From positions 1 through 64,000 of the forward strand of contig NEUU01000005.1 in the NCBI GenBank assembly GCA_002304345.1: DNA of 64,000 nt, given 5' to 3'. Every line of letters begins with the position of its first letter. The stretch's first letter is position 1. A model generated the notes under the pieces. The model did no database searches and had not been told where the DNA came from. It worked only from the letters and a program-made list of their open reading frames with translations. The DNA is from Verrucomicrobia bacterium Tous-C9LFEB. GTDB lineage: Bacteria; Verrucomicrobiota; Verrucomicrobiia; Methylacidiphilales; UBA1321. The position numbers and the translations under genes were made by a program. Below are positions 19,796-27,516 of the stretch, piece by piece.

Positions 19796-20875
19796 TCATG
19801 CGAGGGCGCGTTGGCGGAGGAGGTGATCCGTGAGGACGAGGCGAGTCATTGCTTCCACCATCGGCACGGCGCGGGGCAGCACGCACGGATCGTGGCGGCC
19901 TCGGGCGCGGAGAATGGCCGCTTTGCCTTGGGTCGAGACGGTTTTTTGCGCCTGAATGATTGTGGCCACCGGTTTGAACGCCACGCGGAAAACGATGTCT
20001 TCGCCGTTGCTGATCCCGCCTTGAATACCACCGCTGCGGTTCGACGTCGTGCGCACCCGACCGCCGCGCATGACGAACGGATCGTTGTGCTCGGAACCTT
20101 TCAATTCGATGCAACCGAAGCCGGAACCGACTTCGAAACCCTTCGACGCGGGCAGGCTCATCATTGCTTTCGCCAGATCGGCTTCAAGTTTGTCAAAGAC
20201 CGGTTCGCCGAGACCGACCGGCACGTTGCGCGCAATGCACGTCACGATGCCGCCGACGGAATCTCCGGCTTTGCGCACGCGCTCAATCAGGCGCACCGCT
20301 TTTTCCGCGCCTTTGGCGTCGGGCCAGCGAACGATGTTGCTTTCGATTTCAGCGTACGAAACTTTGTCCGGCGTGATCGCGGCCTTCAGCGTGTGGATCT
20401 GCTCTACATACGCGACAATCTCCAACTTGGGCGCGAATTTCTTCAGCACCTTCATCGCCACCGCGCCACCGGCCACACGGCCGATCGTCTCGCGTGCGGA
20501 CGAGCGACCGCCACCCTGCCAATTGCGGATGCCGTACTTGGCTTGGTAGGTGTAATCGGCGTGCGAGGGACGATACATCGTCTCCATCTCGCGATACGCC
20601 TCGGCGCGTTGATCCTCGTTTTTCACCCAGATGGAAATCGGCGTGCCGAGGGTCTTGCCCTGGAATGTGCCGGAGAGAATCTGACAGGTGTCGGTCTCCT
20701 TGCGCGGAGTCACGATCTTGCTCTGGCCGGGGCGACGGCGATCGAGATCGCGCTGGATGTCGGCCTCGGAGAGCGCGAGACGTGAAGGGCAGCCGTCGAC
20801 GACGACACCGACGCCGCCGCCGTGGGACTCGCCCCAGGTGGTGATTTGAAACAGATGGCCGAACGTGTTGGGCAT
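19796..20875 (-). CDS. aroC: Chorismate synthase
   Basis: 359 residues. It converts EPSP to chorismate with reduced FMN as cofactor, the last common step of aromatic biosynthesis. Seen: the N-terminal signature [21 protein letters not shown]-like block (first residues [10 protein letters not shown]), the [12 protein letters not shown] segment, the [10 protein letters not shown] signature and the [12 protein letters not shown] flavin-site block. Full length and intact. aroK is divergent 225 bp away and aroE lies at 56919, so shikimate genes are partly clustered. Confidence 0.97.
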   Translation of the reverse strand: MPNTFGHLFQITTWGESHGGGVGVVVDGCPSRLALSEADIQRDLDRRRPGQSKIVTPRKETDTCQILSGTFQGKTLGTPISIWVKNEDQRAEAYREMETMYRPSHADYTYQAKYGIRNWQGGGRSSARETIGRVAGGAVAMKVLKKFAPKLEIVAYVEQIHTLKAAITPDKVSYAEIESNIVRWPDAKGAEKAVRLIERVRKAGDSVGGIVTCIARNVPVGLGEPVFDKLEADLAKAMMSLPASKGFEVGSGFGCIELKGSEHNDPFVMRGGRVRTTSNRSGGIQGGISNGEDIVFRVAFKPVATIIQAQKTVSTQGKAAILRARGRHDPCVLPRAVPMVEAMTRLVLTDHLLRQRALA

Positions 20876-20972
20876 ACGATTAAGGCGGCACTATGCCAAG
20901 CGTCGGCATAACAGGCAATCGCGAACTCCTAGCGGAACAGGCTAGATGAAAGGATGGCAGCGAGGGCCTTCC

Positions 20973-21022
20973 TGTAGGGCGCAATTGTATTGCGCCGCGG
21001 CGCGATGCAATCGCGCCCTACA
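20973..21022. repeat. Family B palindromic repeat, copy 3
   Basis: TGTAGGGCGCAATTGTATTG...CGCGCCCTACA with central CCGCGG; followed by AAAAAGACATT, an outer segment shared with the copies at 29832 and 49890. It lies between divergent aroC and aroK. Confidence 0.8.
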
Positions 21023-21100
21023 AAAAGACATTTCGATTTCACACCCTAGCGGAGGTTTGCATTACCGCTCCCGCCCCACTATAAGAGGAATCTCTTTTCT

Positions 21101-21628
21101 ATGAAACACGTGGTTCTGGTGGGAATGATGGGCGTGGGCAAGTCGACGATTGGCCGTCTCGTGGCCGAGAAGCTGCAGCGTCCCTTCATTGATAGCGACG
21201 TCCAGATTGAGCAAGCCGAGGGCAAGCCGATCTCCGAGATCTTTGCGGACAAGGGCGAAGCCTATTTCCGCCAGTGTGAACTCGAAACCATCCGCCGCAT
21301 CGTCAATGATAGCGCGCCCGTGGTGCTCTCCATCGGAGGCGGCGCGTTCATCAGTCCCGTCGTGCGGTTTTTGCTGAAGGAAACCGCGACCACCTTTTAT
21401 TTGCAGGCGCGGGTGGAAACACTCGTGCAACGCGTCGGCTCCGGCGCCACGCGGCCCTTGCTCACGCAAGGCACGAATGGTCAAGTGCCGCTGGAAACCC
21501 GGTTGCGCACACTCCTGCAGGAACGCGAACCGATCTACACGCAGGCCAATTACATCATCGAGACCGAGGAACTCACCGCCGCGCAAGCAGCCGAGGCGAT
21601 CACCGGTTATCGTTCGGTTTTTGCGTAG
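21101..21628 (+). CDS. aroK: Shikimate kinase
   Basis: 175 residues. It phosphorylates shikimate at O3 with ATP. Seen: Walker A GMMGVGKST (residues 8-16), the DxD-type IDSDVQIE, the substrate-binding R of AYFRQCELE, the GGG motif in LSIGGGAF, and the lid R of ATRPLL. Normal length. It is divergent from aroC. Confidence 0.96.
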   Translation: MKHVVLVGMMGVGKSTIGRLVAEKLQRPFIDSDVQIEQAEGKPISEIFADKGEAYFRQCELETIRRIVNDSAPVVLSIGGGAFISPVVRFLLKETATTFYLQARVETLVQRVGSGATRPLLTQGTNGQVPLETRLRTLLQEREPIYTQANYIIETEELTAAQAAEAITGYRSVFA

Positions 21629-21912
21629 AACGCACGGATTTTTTCGCTTCTTTGGTGAAAATATCGCACACCTATCTCACCTAGCCCACCTAAGCCTAAC
21701 GTTCGGGCCGCTTTCCGGGTTAGGATGGTGGGATGAAGGGGAATTTCTCTGCGGCGGAAAAGGAGGCTCGCTTGTCGCGCCCGGCTTCTGCCGGTTATGT
21801 CGACAGCGACCGCTCCACTCAACAGAGTGGGTCGAAGCTTGTAGCGCAACGTCGACGGTATTTTTTTGCGCGGGCAGGGAAGCGGTTGTCCTCGGGAGGG
21901 CCGGAGGCTCCG

Positions 21913-22254
21913 TTACTTCGGCTGCGCGGCGCGGTAGTGGATCACCTTCACATCCTCGATGGTGACAAGGCCGCCGGTGATCATCGTGTCGAGCGTGGGA
22001 AGAAACTTCTCGATCTTTTCGCCTGTATCGACGATCTCGATGATAAACGGCAGGTCCATCGAGAGGCGGAGAATTTTAGCCGTGTGCAGATGACTCGTTG
22101 CGCCGAAGCCCATCGGTCCGCGCAGGACGGTCGCGCCCGCCAGACCTTGCTCTTTCGCTTTTTCCACGATGGCCTCGTAGAGCGGTTTGTGTTCCCAGCG
22201 ATCACTTTCGCCGATGTAGATTTTCAGGATTTTTCCATCTTCAGGCAGGGACAT
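21913..22254 (-). CDS. DUF190 family protein
   Basis: 113-residue cytoplasmic protein of the DUF190 family with ferredoxin-like fold, similar to PII-like trimers (KILKIYIGESDRWEHKPLYE, GATVLRGPMGFG). It follows crcB by 45 bp in the same direction. DUF190 proteins very often accompany CrcB, so a role in fluoride response is inferred. The 21629-21912 spacer shows no further gene. Confidence 0.88.
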   Translation of the reverse strand: MSLPEDGKILKIYIGESDRWEHKPLYEAIVEKAKEQGLAGATVLRGPMGFGATSHLHTAKILRLSMDLPFIIEIVDTGEKIEKFLPTLDTMITGGLVTIEDVKVIHYRAAQPK

Positions 22255-22299
22255 GATCGATTCCTTGGTGGTGGGTTGGGCGTGAATCGGGTGGTGAAA

Positions 22300-22689
22300 T
22301 TAGTTCAGGAGTTGGCCCGCCAGATAGCCGAGCCAGACACCGACGAGACAGAGAATAACGGAACCAACGATGTTGGCGGCGGCATAGAGCCATTGACCGT
22401 CCTGCGCGAGGGAAAGAGTTTGCAGGCTGAACGAGGAAAAAGTGGTGTACCCGCCGCACACGCCGACCATGAGAAAGGTGCGGACGTTGGCATTGACGAG
22501 ATAACGGCTGTCCGCCGAGGAGATGGCGGCGACAAAGCCGATCACAAACGAACCGCTGATGTTGATGGCCAGCGTGCCAAAGGGAAACCAGTTGCCGTAG
22601 CGATTGGCGATCAGGCCGGAGAGGCAAAAGCGGGTGACGCCTCCGAGCGCACTGCCCAGCGCAACAACGGCATATTCAAACCAAGGCAT
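22300..22689 (-). CDS. crcB: Fluoride channel CrcB/Fluc
   Basis: 129 residues with four transmembrane helices. Hallmarks: GSALGGVTRF, FPFGTLAINISGSFVIG, and VGVCGGYTTFSSFS with the pore Phe residues. It exports fluoride as a dual-topology dimer. The start is the ATG MPWFEYAVV; a TTG three codons upstream is possible. No fluoride riboswitch is visible in the 57 bp before it. Confidence 0.93.
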   Translation of the reverse strand: MPWFEYAVVALGSALGGVTRFCLSGLIANRYGNWFPFGTLAINISGSFVIGFVAAISSADSRYLVNANVRTFLMVGVCGGYTTFSSFSLQTLSLAQDGQWLYAAANIVGSVILCLVGVWLGYLAGQLLN

Positions 22690-22746
22690 GATTCCCAACT
22701 AATAACGCCACGCGCGTCGCTTGGCAATGCTGGGTCACTCCCTCCA

Positions 22747-23280
22747 TTAAGTAAGCGCGGTGCGCAAGAGTTGTTTGGCGCGGTAGAGGCGGGTTTCGAC
22801 CGCTTTGACCGTGCAATCGAGTTGCTCGGCGATTTCCGCGTAACTTTGATCCTCGTACTCGTAGAGCACCAGCGCCACGCGGAGATCATGGGGCAACTCC
22901 GCGATCGCGCGACGGACGCGCGCGGCGGTTTCCTCGCGCACCGCGTTGTCGTGCGGGGTGGGGGTCGAATCCGGAATCGCGTCATCGAGTTCGGCGGTCG
23001 GATGGCGCGACTTCCAGCGGGCCTGATTGCGGCAGAGATTGATCGCGATGGTAAAAAGCCAGGTGGAAAACTTGCTGCCCGATTTGAAGCGGTCACGGGA
23101 TTCGTAGACGCGGACGAACGTTTCCTGCGCGAGATCGATCGACTCGGCTTCGTTGCCCGTGTAGCGGAAGATGAAGTTCGCGAGCGGCTGTTGCCAGCGC
23201 GTCATGAGTTCATTCAGCGCGAGGTCGTCCCCCGCGGCCAGCCGCCCCATCGCGGCGGAGTCCAATGCCGGATCGCTCAT
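22747..23280 (-). CDS. ECF-family sigma factor (CnrH-like by context)
   Basis: 177 residues with sigma-70 region 2 (LALNELMTRWQQPLANFIFR, ESIDLAQETFVRVYE, KFSTWLFTIAINLCRNQ) and region 4 (LPHDLRVALVLYEYEDQSYA, EQLDCTVKAVETRLYRAK). Its start overlaps the end of the CnrX-like gene by 4 bp (ATGA), so translation is coupled. It is the last gene of an antisigma-sensor-sigma operon, the same order as cnrYXH. Its targets probably include the operon itself and metal-handling genes elsewhere (inference). Confidence 0.92.
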   Translation of the reverse strand: MSDPALDSAAMGRLAAGDDLALNELMTRWQQPLANFIFRYTGNEAESIDLAQETFVRVYESRDRFKSGSKFSTWLFTIAINLCRNQARWKSRHPTAELDDAIPDSTPTPHDNAVREETAARVRRAIAELPHDLRVALVLYEYEDQSYAEIAEQLDCTVKAVETRLYRAKQLLRTALT

Positions 23281-23756
23281 TTGTCGCTATGGTGACCGGA
23301 ATGAGTGCGTGGCATTTCCGACGCCGGACACGTGATCTGCGTCGCCATCATGTCGAGGTAACGTTTCCCCTGCGCGGGAGACATCTCGCGGCTCACCGCG
23401 TAGATATGATTCAGCATCGAGAGACGGCACGCGCTACGGAGTTCGCCCTCTTCGCGAAAGGCTTGGGCGAGAGCCGGAGTGATGCCATTCGGACTCGTGC
23501 GAATGAGCTGATCAATCTCGGCGTTCTTCGCGGCGATCTTGGCGCAAAGGGCATCGCAAACCGGCTGATAGTTTTGGTGCAGCGCCACGACGCGGGTGTA
23601 TTGCGCGTCATCGAGTTGATACTCGGCGCGGAGCCACTCCAGCTCAGGTTGACCCGTGGTGGAGGTGGTCATCGCATAACGACAAACCGCGAACGCCGCC
23701 GCGCCGAGCGCGAGGGCGATCAGGACGAGAAACAAAAATTGAACCGAGCGTTTCAT
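23277..23756 (-). CDS. Periplasmic heavy-metal sensor, CnrX/NccX-like
   Basis: 159 residues: one N-terminal membrane anchor (about 5-27), then a periplasmic four-helix-hairpin domain of the metal-resistance (CnrX/Spy-like) type. Potential metal ligands are His60, Cys67, Cys71, Cys110, His117, Met125 and a C-terminal tail with H152, H155 and H156. The LNHIYAVSREM segment resembles the His-x3-Met pair of CnrX, with Val in the Met position. It overlaps both neighbours by 4 bp. The metal cannot be deduced. Confidence 0.78.
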   Translation of the reverse strand: MKRSVQFLFLVLIALALGAAAFAVCRYAMTTSTTGQPELEWLRAEYQLDDAQYTRVVALHQNYQPVCDALCAKIAAKNAEIDQLIRTSPNGITPALAQAFREEGELRSACRLSMLNHIYAVSREMSPAQGKRYLDMMATQITCPASEMPRTHSGHHSDK

Positions 23757-24070
23757 CGATTGTGGGCAGAGTAGGGATCAATCAGGCTGACGTAACGGGC
23801 TTGCATCGTGGCCGGGTCCGGGCGGGTGGTGAGTTGCGCCGTGCCGGCTCCGACGAGAATGGTGACGGCCATCAACGCGAGCGCGTAGCGCGGTCGCATC
23901 AGGACGGCGGACCATTCCTCCATCCAGGCACGCAACGGAGCCCACGGCGAGGCGGTTTCGCGATCGGCGATCCGCTGCCACACTTCGGCTTGGAATCGCG
24001 TGGGCAGGGTGACCTGCGGTCGCGACTGCTTGAGCAGGGCGTCGAGTGGATCGGGGGTTGGAGAGTTCAT
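23753..24070 (-). CDS. Single-pass membrane antisigma-like protein (CnrY-like)
   Basis: 105 residues: a cytoplasmic N-terminal segment of about 65 residues (MNSPTPDPLDALLKQSRPQV) with the DPLD/LLK pattern often seen in short antisigma factors, then one transmembrane helix (about 70-86, YALALMAVTILVGAGTA), then a short periplasmic tail. It is first in the sensor-sigma operon and overlaps the CnrX-like gene by 4 bp. The start used is the second ATG; an upstream in-frame ATG would add 17 residues. Assigned by position and topology, not by strong sequence similarity. Confidence 0.62.
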   Translation of the reverse strand: MNSPTPDPLDALLKQSRPQVTLPTRFQAEVWQRIADRETASPWAPLRAWMEEWSAVLMRPRYALALMAVTILVGAGTAQLTTRPDPATMQARYVSLIDPYSAHNR

Positions 24071-24149
24071 GAGGAAAGTTTCCTTTGCGCTGGAAGCCGA
24101 GTCCGGGGTGGTGATTTCCACCCCGGCGGCAGTGTAGCGATTCGATCGC

Positions 24150-24434
24150 TTAGCGGCAATGCATCTCGCAAGTGGCAGAAGCCATGTCCATCGGCTTGGA
24201 ACAATTCTGCGTGCGGGAGACGGAGACTTGCTGCGCGGTGCCGGGAGCCTTCTCGGCCTTGGAACTGATCGCGGCAGCGTTCACGGGTTTGGCGGCGACG
24301 GTGACCGTGGCCGTGCGGGTCTGGAGGCTGTTGGTCAGCGCGGCTTTGCTACTGAGCGTGGAGGCGCTGGCGCTACCGGCGAACAGTCCGGCGGCGAGGA
24401 TCATGCTGAGGGTGACTTTGGTGAGGGTCTTCAT
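24150..24434 (-). CDS. Small secreted protein with Cys/Met/His C-terminal tail
   Basis: 94 residues: signal peptide (MKTLTKVTLSMILAAGLFAG, cleavage near SASA), a low-complexity Ala/Ser/Thr/Val middle, and the tail NCSKPMDMASATCEMHCR with three Cys, three Met and one His, all plausible metal ligands. It starts the cluster leading into the CnrY-X-H-like genes (79 bp gap). It is not a recognised family. A periplasmic metal-binding or decoy role is inference. Confidence 0.65.
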   Translation of the reverse strand: MKTLTKVTLSMILAAGLFAGSASASTLSSKAALTNSLQTRTATVTVAAKPVNAAAISSKAEKAPGTAQQVSVSRTQNCSKPMDMASATCEMHCR

Positions 24435-24544
24435 ATTCGTTCTTTCTTTGATGGGTGGTGGATTACGGAGGTTCTTGTTTGTGGGAGCCAGTTTCTGGGG
24501 GCTCTCGCTTCTGTATGGTAAAACACCCCCCGAACGAAAAACCC

Positions 24545-25090
24545 TTACGATACTTCGGTGACGACGACATCCAACGGCTGATCATGCGCTTCCTGAGCCA
24601 CTTGCGGGAGTTCCTGGCAGGCGAAGAAAGCGCCTACGCGCGGAACGGATTTCGGAAGTTGCTCCAGCAAACGGTCGTAGAAACCGCCGCCGCGCCCGAG
24701 CCGCCAGCCGTGGCGGTCAAACGCCATGCCGGGCACGAGAAGGAACTCAATCGCGGACATCGGCACGAGCGAACAGCGCTCCGGGTCGGGCTCGCGCACG
24801 CCGAAGGAGCCGGGAATTAATTCGCTCCACGCGCGCACGCGATAGAAATCGATTCGTTTGGTGGCCGCATCGGTGCGCGGAAAGACCACCAGGCGCGTGG
24901 CGGCTTGAAAAAGCGGCAGCGTCTCCGGTTCGGAAGGGAGATGCGTGTAGAGCGCGACAACCTTCGCGGCGTGAAAAGCGGGCAGTGCGAGAATCTGGCG
25001 CGCGATGATTTGCGAAGCCGCCTGTCGGTCGGTGGCATTAAAGCTGGCCAGTCGACGGCGAATTTCCTGACGTTGTTCAACCTTGGTCAT
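24545..25090 (-). CDS. 5-formyltetrahydrofolate cyclo-ligase
   Basis: 181 residues. It converts 5-formyl-THF to 5,10-methenyl-THF with ATP. Seen: an N-terminal helix (TKVEQRQEIRRRLASF), LPSEPETLPLF, and the C-terminal signature FLLVPGMAFDRHGWRLGRGG followed by GFYDRLL. The start is the ATG at 25090; a longer frame upstream overlaps the divergent MBL gene and is rejected. No 6S RNA was recognised beside it. Confidence 0.92.
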   Translation of the reverse strand: MTKVEQRQEIRRRLASFNATDRQAASQIIARQILALPAFHAAKVVALYTHLPSEPETLPLFQAATRLVVFPRTDAATKRIDFYRVRAWSELIPGSFGVREPDPERCSLVPMSAIEFLLVPGMAFDRHGWRLGRGGGFYDRLLEQLPKSVPRVGAFFACQELPQVAQEAHDQPLDVVVTEVS

Positions 25091-25150
25091 GGGGTGTGAC
25101 CGCACTTTACTATTTGCAGCCGCGAAAAGGAGGTTAAAATCACGAAACCT

Positions 25151-26026
25151 GTGATCGTTAAAAAGAAAAAAGCGACGAAGTGGAACGAACGTAATTTCAT
25201 TACGGAAGTGTTGATCCCATCGCTCTTCTCCCGCCGTGGAGGGCAGGAACATCGCCCCGTTTTTCCGAAGCTGAAGAAAGGGCAGCTCTGCCTGACTTGG
25301 ATCGGGCACGCCTCATTCCTCGTGCAGACTCCGCGCCATAACATTCTCATCGATCCGAACTGGGCCAATTGGTTGCTCGTCATTCGCCGCTTGCGCCGCG
25401 CCGGATTGGCGATTGCCGATCTGCCGAATATCGATCTCGTCCTCATCACCCACGCGCACTTCGATCACCTGAACCGCCGCACCCTGCGCCAAGTCGCCGC
25501 GCGGCAACCGATTCTTGTTCCCGTTGGCGTGGGCAATCTTGTCCACGATCTCGGCTTCGAGCATGTGCAGGAAATGAACTGGTGGGAGACGTGGCAATAT
25601 CACGGACTGAAGATCACCTTCACGCCGTGCAAACATTGGGGCGCGCGCGTACTCATGGATCGCCACCGCGGTTACGGCGGCTTCTGCATTGAGTATGAGG
25701 GACGGCAGGTTTATCACGTTGGCGACTCCGCCTACTTCGGCGGCTTCAAGGAAATCGGCGCCCGCCTCGCGCCCGAGATCACGCTCATGCCCATCGGCGC
25801 GTACGAGCCACCCTCATTCCGCGATGTGCACATCGGACCCGAGCAAGCCGTCACGGCCTTCGAGGAGTTGAAATCCAAGACGATGGTTCCGATGCATTTC
25901 GGCACCTACCGCATGAGTTACGAACCGCTGCACGAACCGGCGCAACGCCTGCTGATGGCCGCGACGAAACGTAAATTACTCTCGAAGGTGCGGTTTCTCA
26001 TCGAGGGCATGCCGCAGGTTTTTTAG
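25151..26026 (+). CDS. MBL-fold metal-dependent hydrolase (NAPE-PLD/UlaG-like)
   Basis: 291 residues. Metallo-beta-lactamase fold with WIGHASFLVQ, the metal motif THAHFDHLN, HWGAR, VYHVGDSAYFGGF (Asp ligand) and a final HFGTYRMSYEP. Similar to cytosolic NAPE-hydrolysing phospholipase D-like and UlaG-like enzymes; substrate unknown. The only canonical start is GTG at 25151. A perfect AAGGAGGT (25127-25134) lies 17 nt away, a better distance for in-frame ATC at 25139 or ACG at 25142, so the true start may be non-canonical. Confidence 0.85.
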   Translation: MIVKKKKATKWNERNFITEVLIPSLFSRRGGQEHRPVFPKLKKGQLCLTWIGHASFLVQTPRHNILIDPNWANWLLVIRRLRRAGLAIADLPNIDLVLITHAHFDHLNRRTLRQVAARQPILVPVGVGNLVHDLGFEHVQEMNWWETWQYHGLKITFTPCKHWGARVLMDRHRGYGGFCIEYEGRQVYHVGDSAYFGGFKEIGARLAPEITLMPIGAYEPPSFRDVHIGPEQAVTAFEELKSKTMVPMHFGTYRMSYEPLHEPAQRLLMAATKRKLLSKVRFLIEGMPQVF

Positions 26027-26083
26027 CAACCTGATAGATGCCCTGATGAAGCTCGCGTCTGCTCGTGAGACGTTCCGTTCTCG

Positions 26084-26161
26084 AGGAAGCCGGACACCGG
26101 GCCATAACAGGGCGCATTGAAAAGTAATCCGCCCGAAACGCCCCGTCCGGCTTCCTTTTTT
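26084..26161 (+). terminator. Long-stem intrinsic terminator after the MBL gene
   Basis: AGGAAGCCGGAC (26084-26095) pairs with GTCCGGCTTCCT (26145-26156), followed by a T-run. The 49 nt between the arms can form a further GGGC/GCCC helix, so it is an extended, branched terminator or a structured 3' UTR/small RNA. Confidence 0.72.
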
Positions 26162-26238
26162 AGTGAGCTAGGCACTCGCTTAGCAAAGCAATAGGAGAGC
26201 TGAATAAAGTAGGCAGCCTCTGACGAATGGATTCAAAC

Positions 26239-26355
26239 TGTAGGGCGGTTCGGTGAACCGCCGGCTGGCACCGCAGGTGCCAAGAGTGGGGAGTTTGCAT
26301 TCGGATTGGGGATGGCAGCGAGGCTGCCAATCGGCGGTTCACCGAACCGCCCGAC
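26239..26355. repeat. Expanded family B palindromic repeat
   Basis: TGTAGGGCGGTTCGGTGAACCG... and the matching CGGCGGTTCACCGAACCGCCC at the far end, with two further small palindromes inside (GGCACCGCAGGTGCC; GGCAGCGAGGCTGCC). This is a longer version of the family B core. Confidence 0.7.
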
Positions 26356-26387
26356 AACGATCCCTCACACTCAGCGTGAGAAAAGGA

Positions 26388-27008
26388 TTACGAACCACCC
26401 GCCGTCTGCAGCAACCGCGAGGTTGCGCGGCGGAGTTCCCGCCATTTTTCACCGTGGCGCTTGAGTAATTCCCGGCGTGCGGAATTGGGATCTTTTTCTG
26501 CCACTGACTGCAGCAGGCCCATGCCATAGGTCAGCGCTTCGCATTGGCTCAACAACAATTCCCGTTCGAAAACACCGGGACCGCCGGCCAGGATGCGCTT
26601 TTGTTTTTCTCCCCGGATCAGCGCGCGCGTTGCGACTTCGATAGCAGGAAGGCCGTTTGAACCAAAGGGGGTTGAACCGCCGTCCTGGCGGAGCGACTCC
26701 AGATCTTCTTTAAGTTCCTTCGCTTCTTGCGCGATTTTTCCCATCGTGTCCCGTAACGCTTGGGAACCTCTCTTGATGACAAATACAAGATCGACCTGTG
26801 CCTCATCAGAAGCCAGAGCATAGAGAAGAGCATAACCATTTTTAACCTCCGTTGGATCGTTTTCCTTCACGTGATTTCGCGATCGCTCCGCTCTCGGTGG
26901 TGGCACTCCTTTTGAGGAGAACACGCCTTCTGCCAGGGCGAGGGGAGCGTTCCATAAGCACAAGAGCGTGGCGGTCGCGGCCATCTGCTGGAAAAGGGGA
27001 AGGGGCAT
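26388..27008 (-). CDS. Secreted protein of unknown function
   Basis: 206 residues with a signal peptide (MPLPLFQQMAATATLLCLWN, cleavage near ALAEG). The mature part is largely alpha-helical and charged, with a long coiled-coil-like stretch (TMGKIAQEAKELKEDLESLR) and a basic C-terminus. No family recognised. The start was set at the ATG beginning the signal peptide. It lies 5 bp downstream of a small lmo0937-type membrane protein and is probably co-transcribed with it. Confidence 0.65.
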   Translation of the reverse strand: MPLPLFQQMAATATLLCLWNAPLALAEGVFSSKGVPPPRAERSRNHVKENDPTEVKNGYALLYALASDEAQVDLVFVIKRGSQALRDTMGKIAQEAKELKEDLESLRQDGGSTPFGSNGLPAIEVATRALIRGEKQKRILAGGPGVFERELLLSQCEALTYGMGLLQSVAEKDPNSARRELLKRHGEKWRELRRATSRLLQTAGGS

Positions 27009-27013
27009 GCGGT

Positions 27014-27160
27014 TCACAGAGTGCCACCCCGGATAACACGAATGAGAATCGTGACAATCGCCAGAACGAGTAAAATGTGAATGAGTCCGCCGATCGTGTA
27101 GGAACTCACCATTCCGAGCAGCCACAAGATCACGAGTATAACAGCAATGGTTTCGAGCAT
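27014..27160 (-). CDS. lmo0937-family small membrane protein
   Basis: 48 residues (begins MLETIAVILVILWLLGMVSS, then YTIGGLIHILLVLAIVTILI, ends RVIRGGTL). Two hydrophobic segments and the YTxGGxIHILLVxAI core are diagnostic of the lmo0937 family. An AAGGACC-type purine stretch precedes the ATG. Function unknown; these are commonly general-stress genes. 27161-27516 downstream of its promoter side shows no gene. Confidence 0.85.
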   Translation of the reverse strand: MLETIAVILVILWLLGMVSSYTIGGLIHILLVLAIVTILIRVIRGGTL

Positions 27161-27516
27161 GGGATTTGGTCCTTTCAGGGAGTTACTTTTGACGAGATCA
27201 TCTCGTCACCTCCTCTTCTTGCGCACTTCGTGCCAGCTCCACACACGGTGCTTTAACTCACTGGTTTAACGCCTCATAGGACTCGCCCATCCAATTGGTT
27301 ATGTCTTTTCTCGTCCCGCAAACTGCACGAGCGGGCGGTTTCGTTGGCTCCTCTTCGTTGCAATATGCAATGCATGAGAGGCAAACATGGTGTAGTGTTT
27401 ATGGGTCGGGAGATTCTTTTAAGAGGGGACGGGCGCCACGCCTCGGGGCTTGGCACGATATATTCTGTTAAACGAGGGAAGAAGACGGTTCTCTTTCGCG
27501 TGAAATACCATTCGTT

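Noticed and set aside
22690-22746. Possible fluoride riboswitch before crcB
   Set aside because: The 57 bp spacer does not contain the conserved GGNGATGG/CTGATG-type elements of the crcB motif.
26041-26140. CTGATGA followed by GAAAC, resembling a hammerhead ribozyme core
   Set aside because: The stem II hairpin is not followed directly by GAAA and the required stem I/III pairing was not found; a chance match.
27451-27466. TGGCACGATATATTCT upstream of the sigma-54 activator gene
   Set aside because: The -24 half is perfect but the essential GC at -12 is replaced by TC, so a functional sigma-54 promoter is doubtful.
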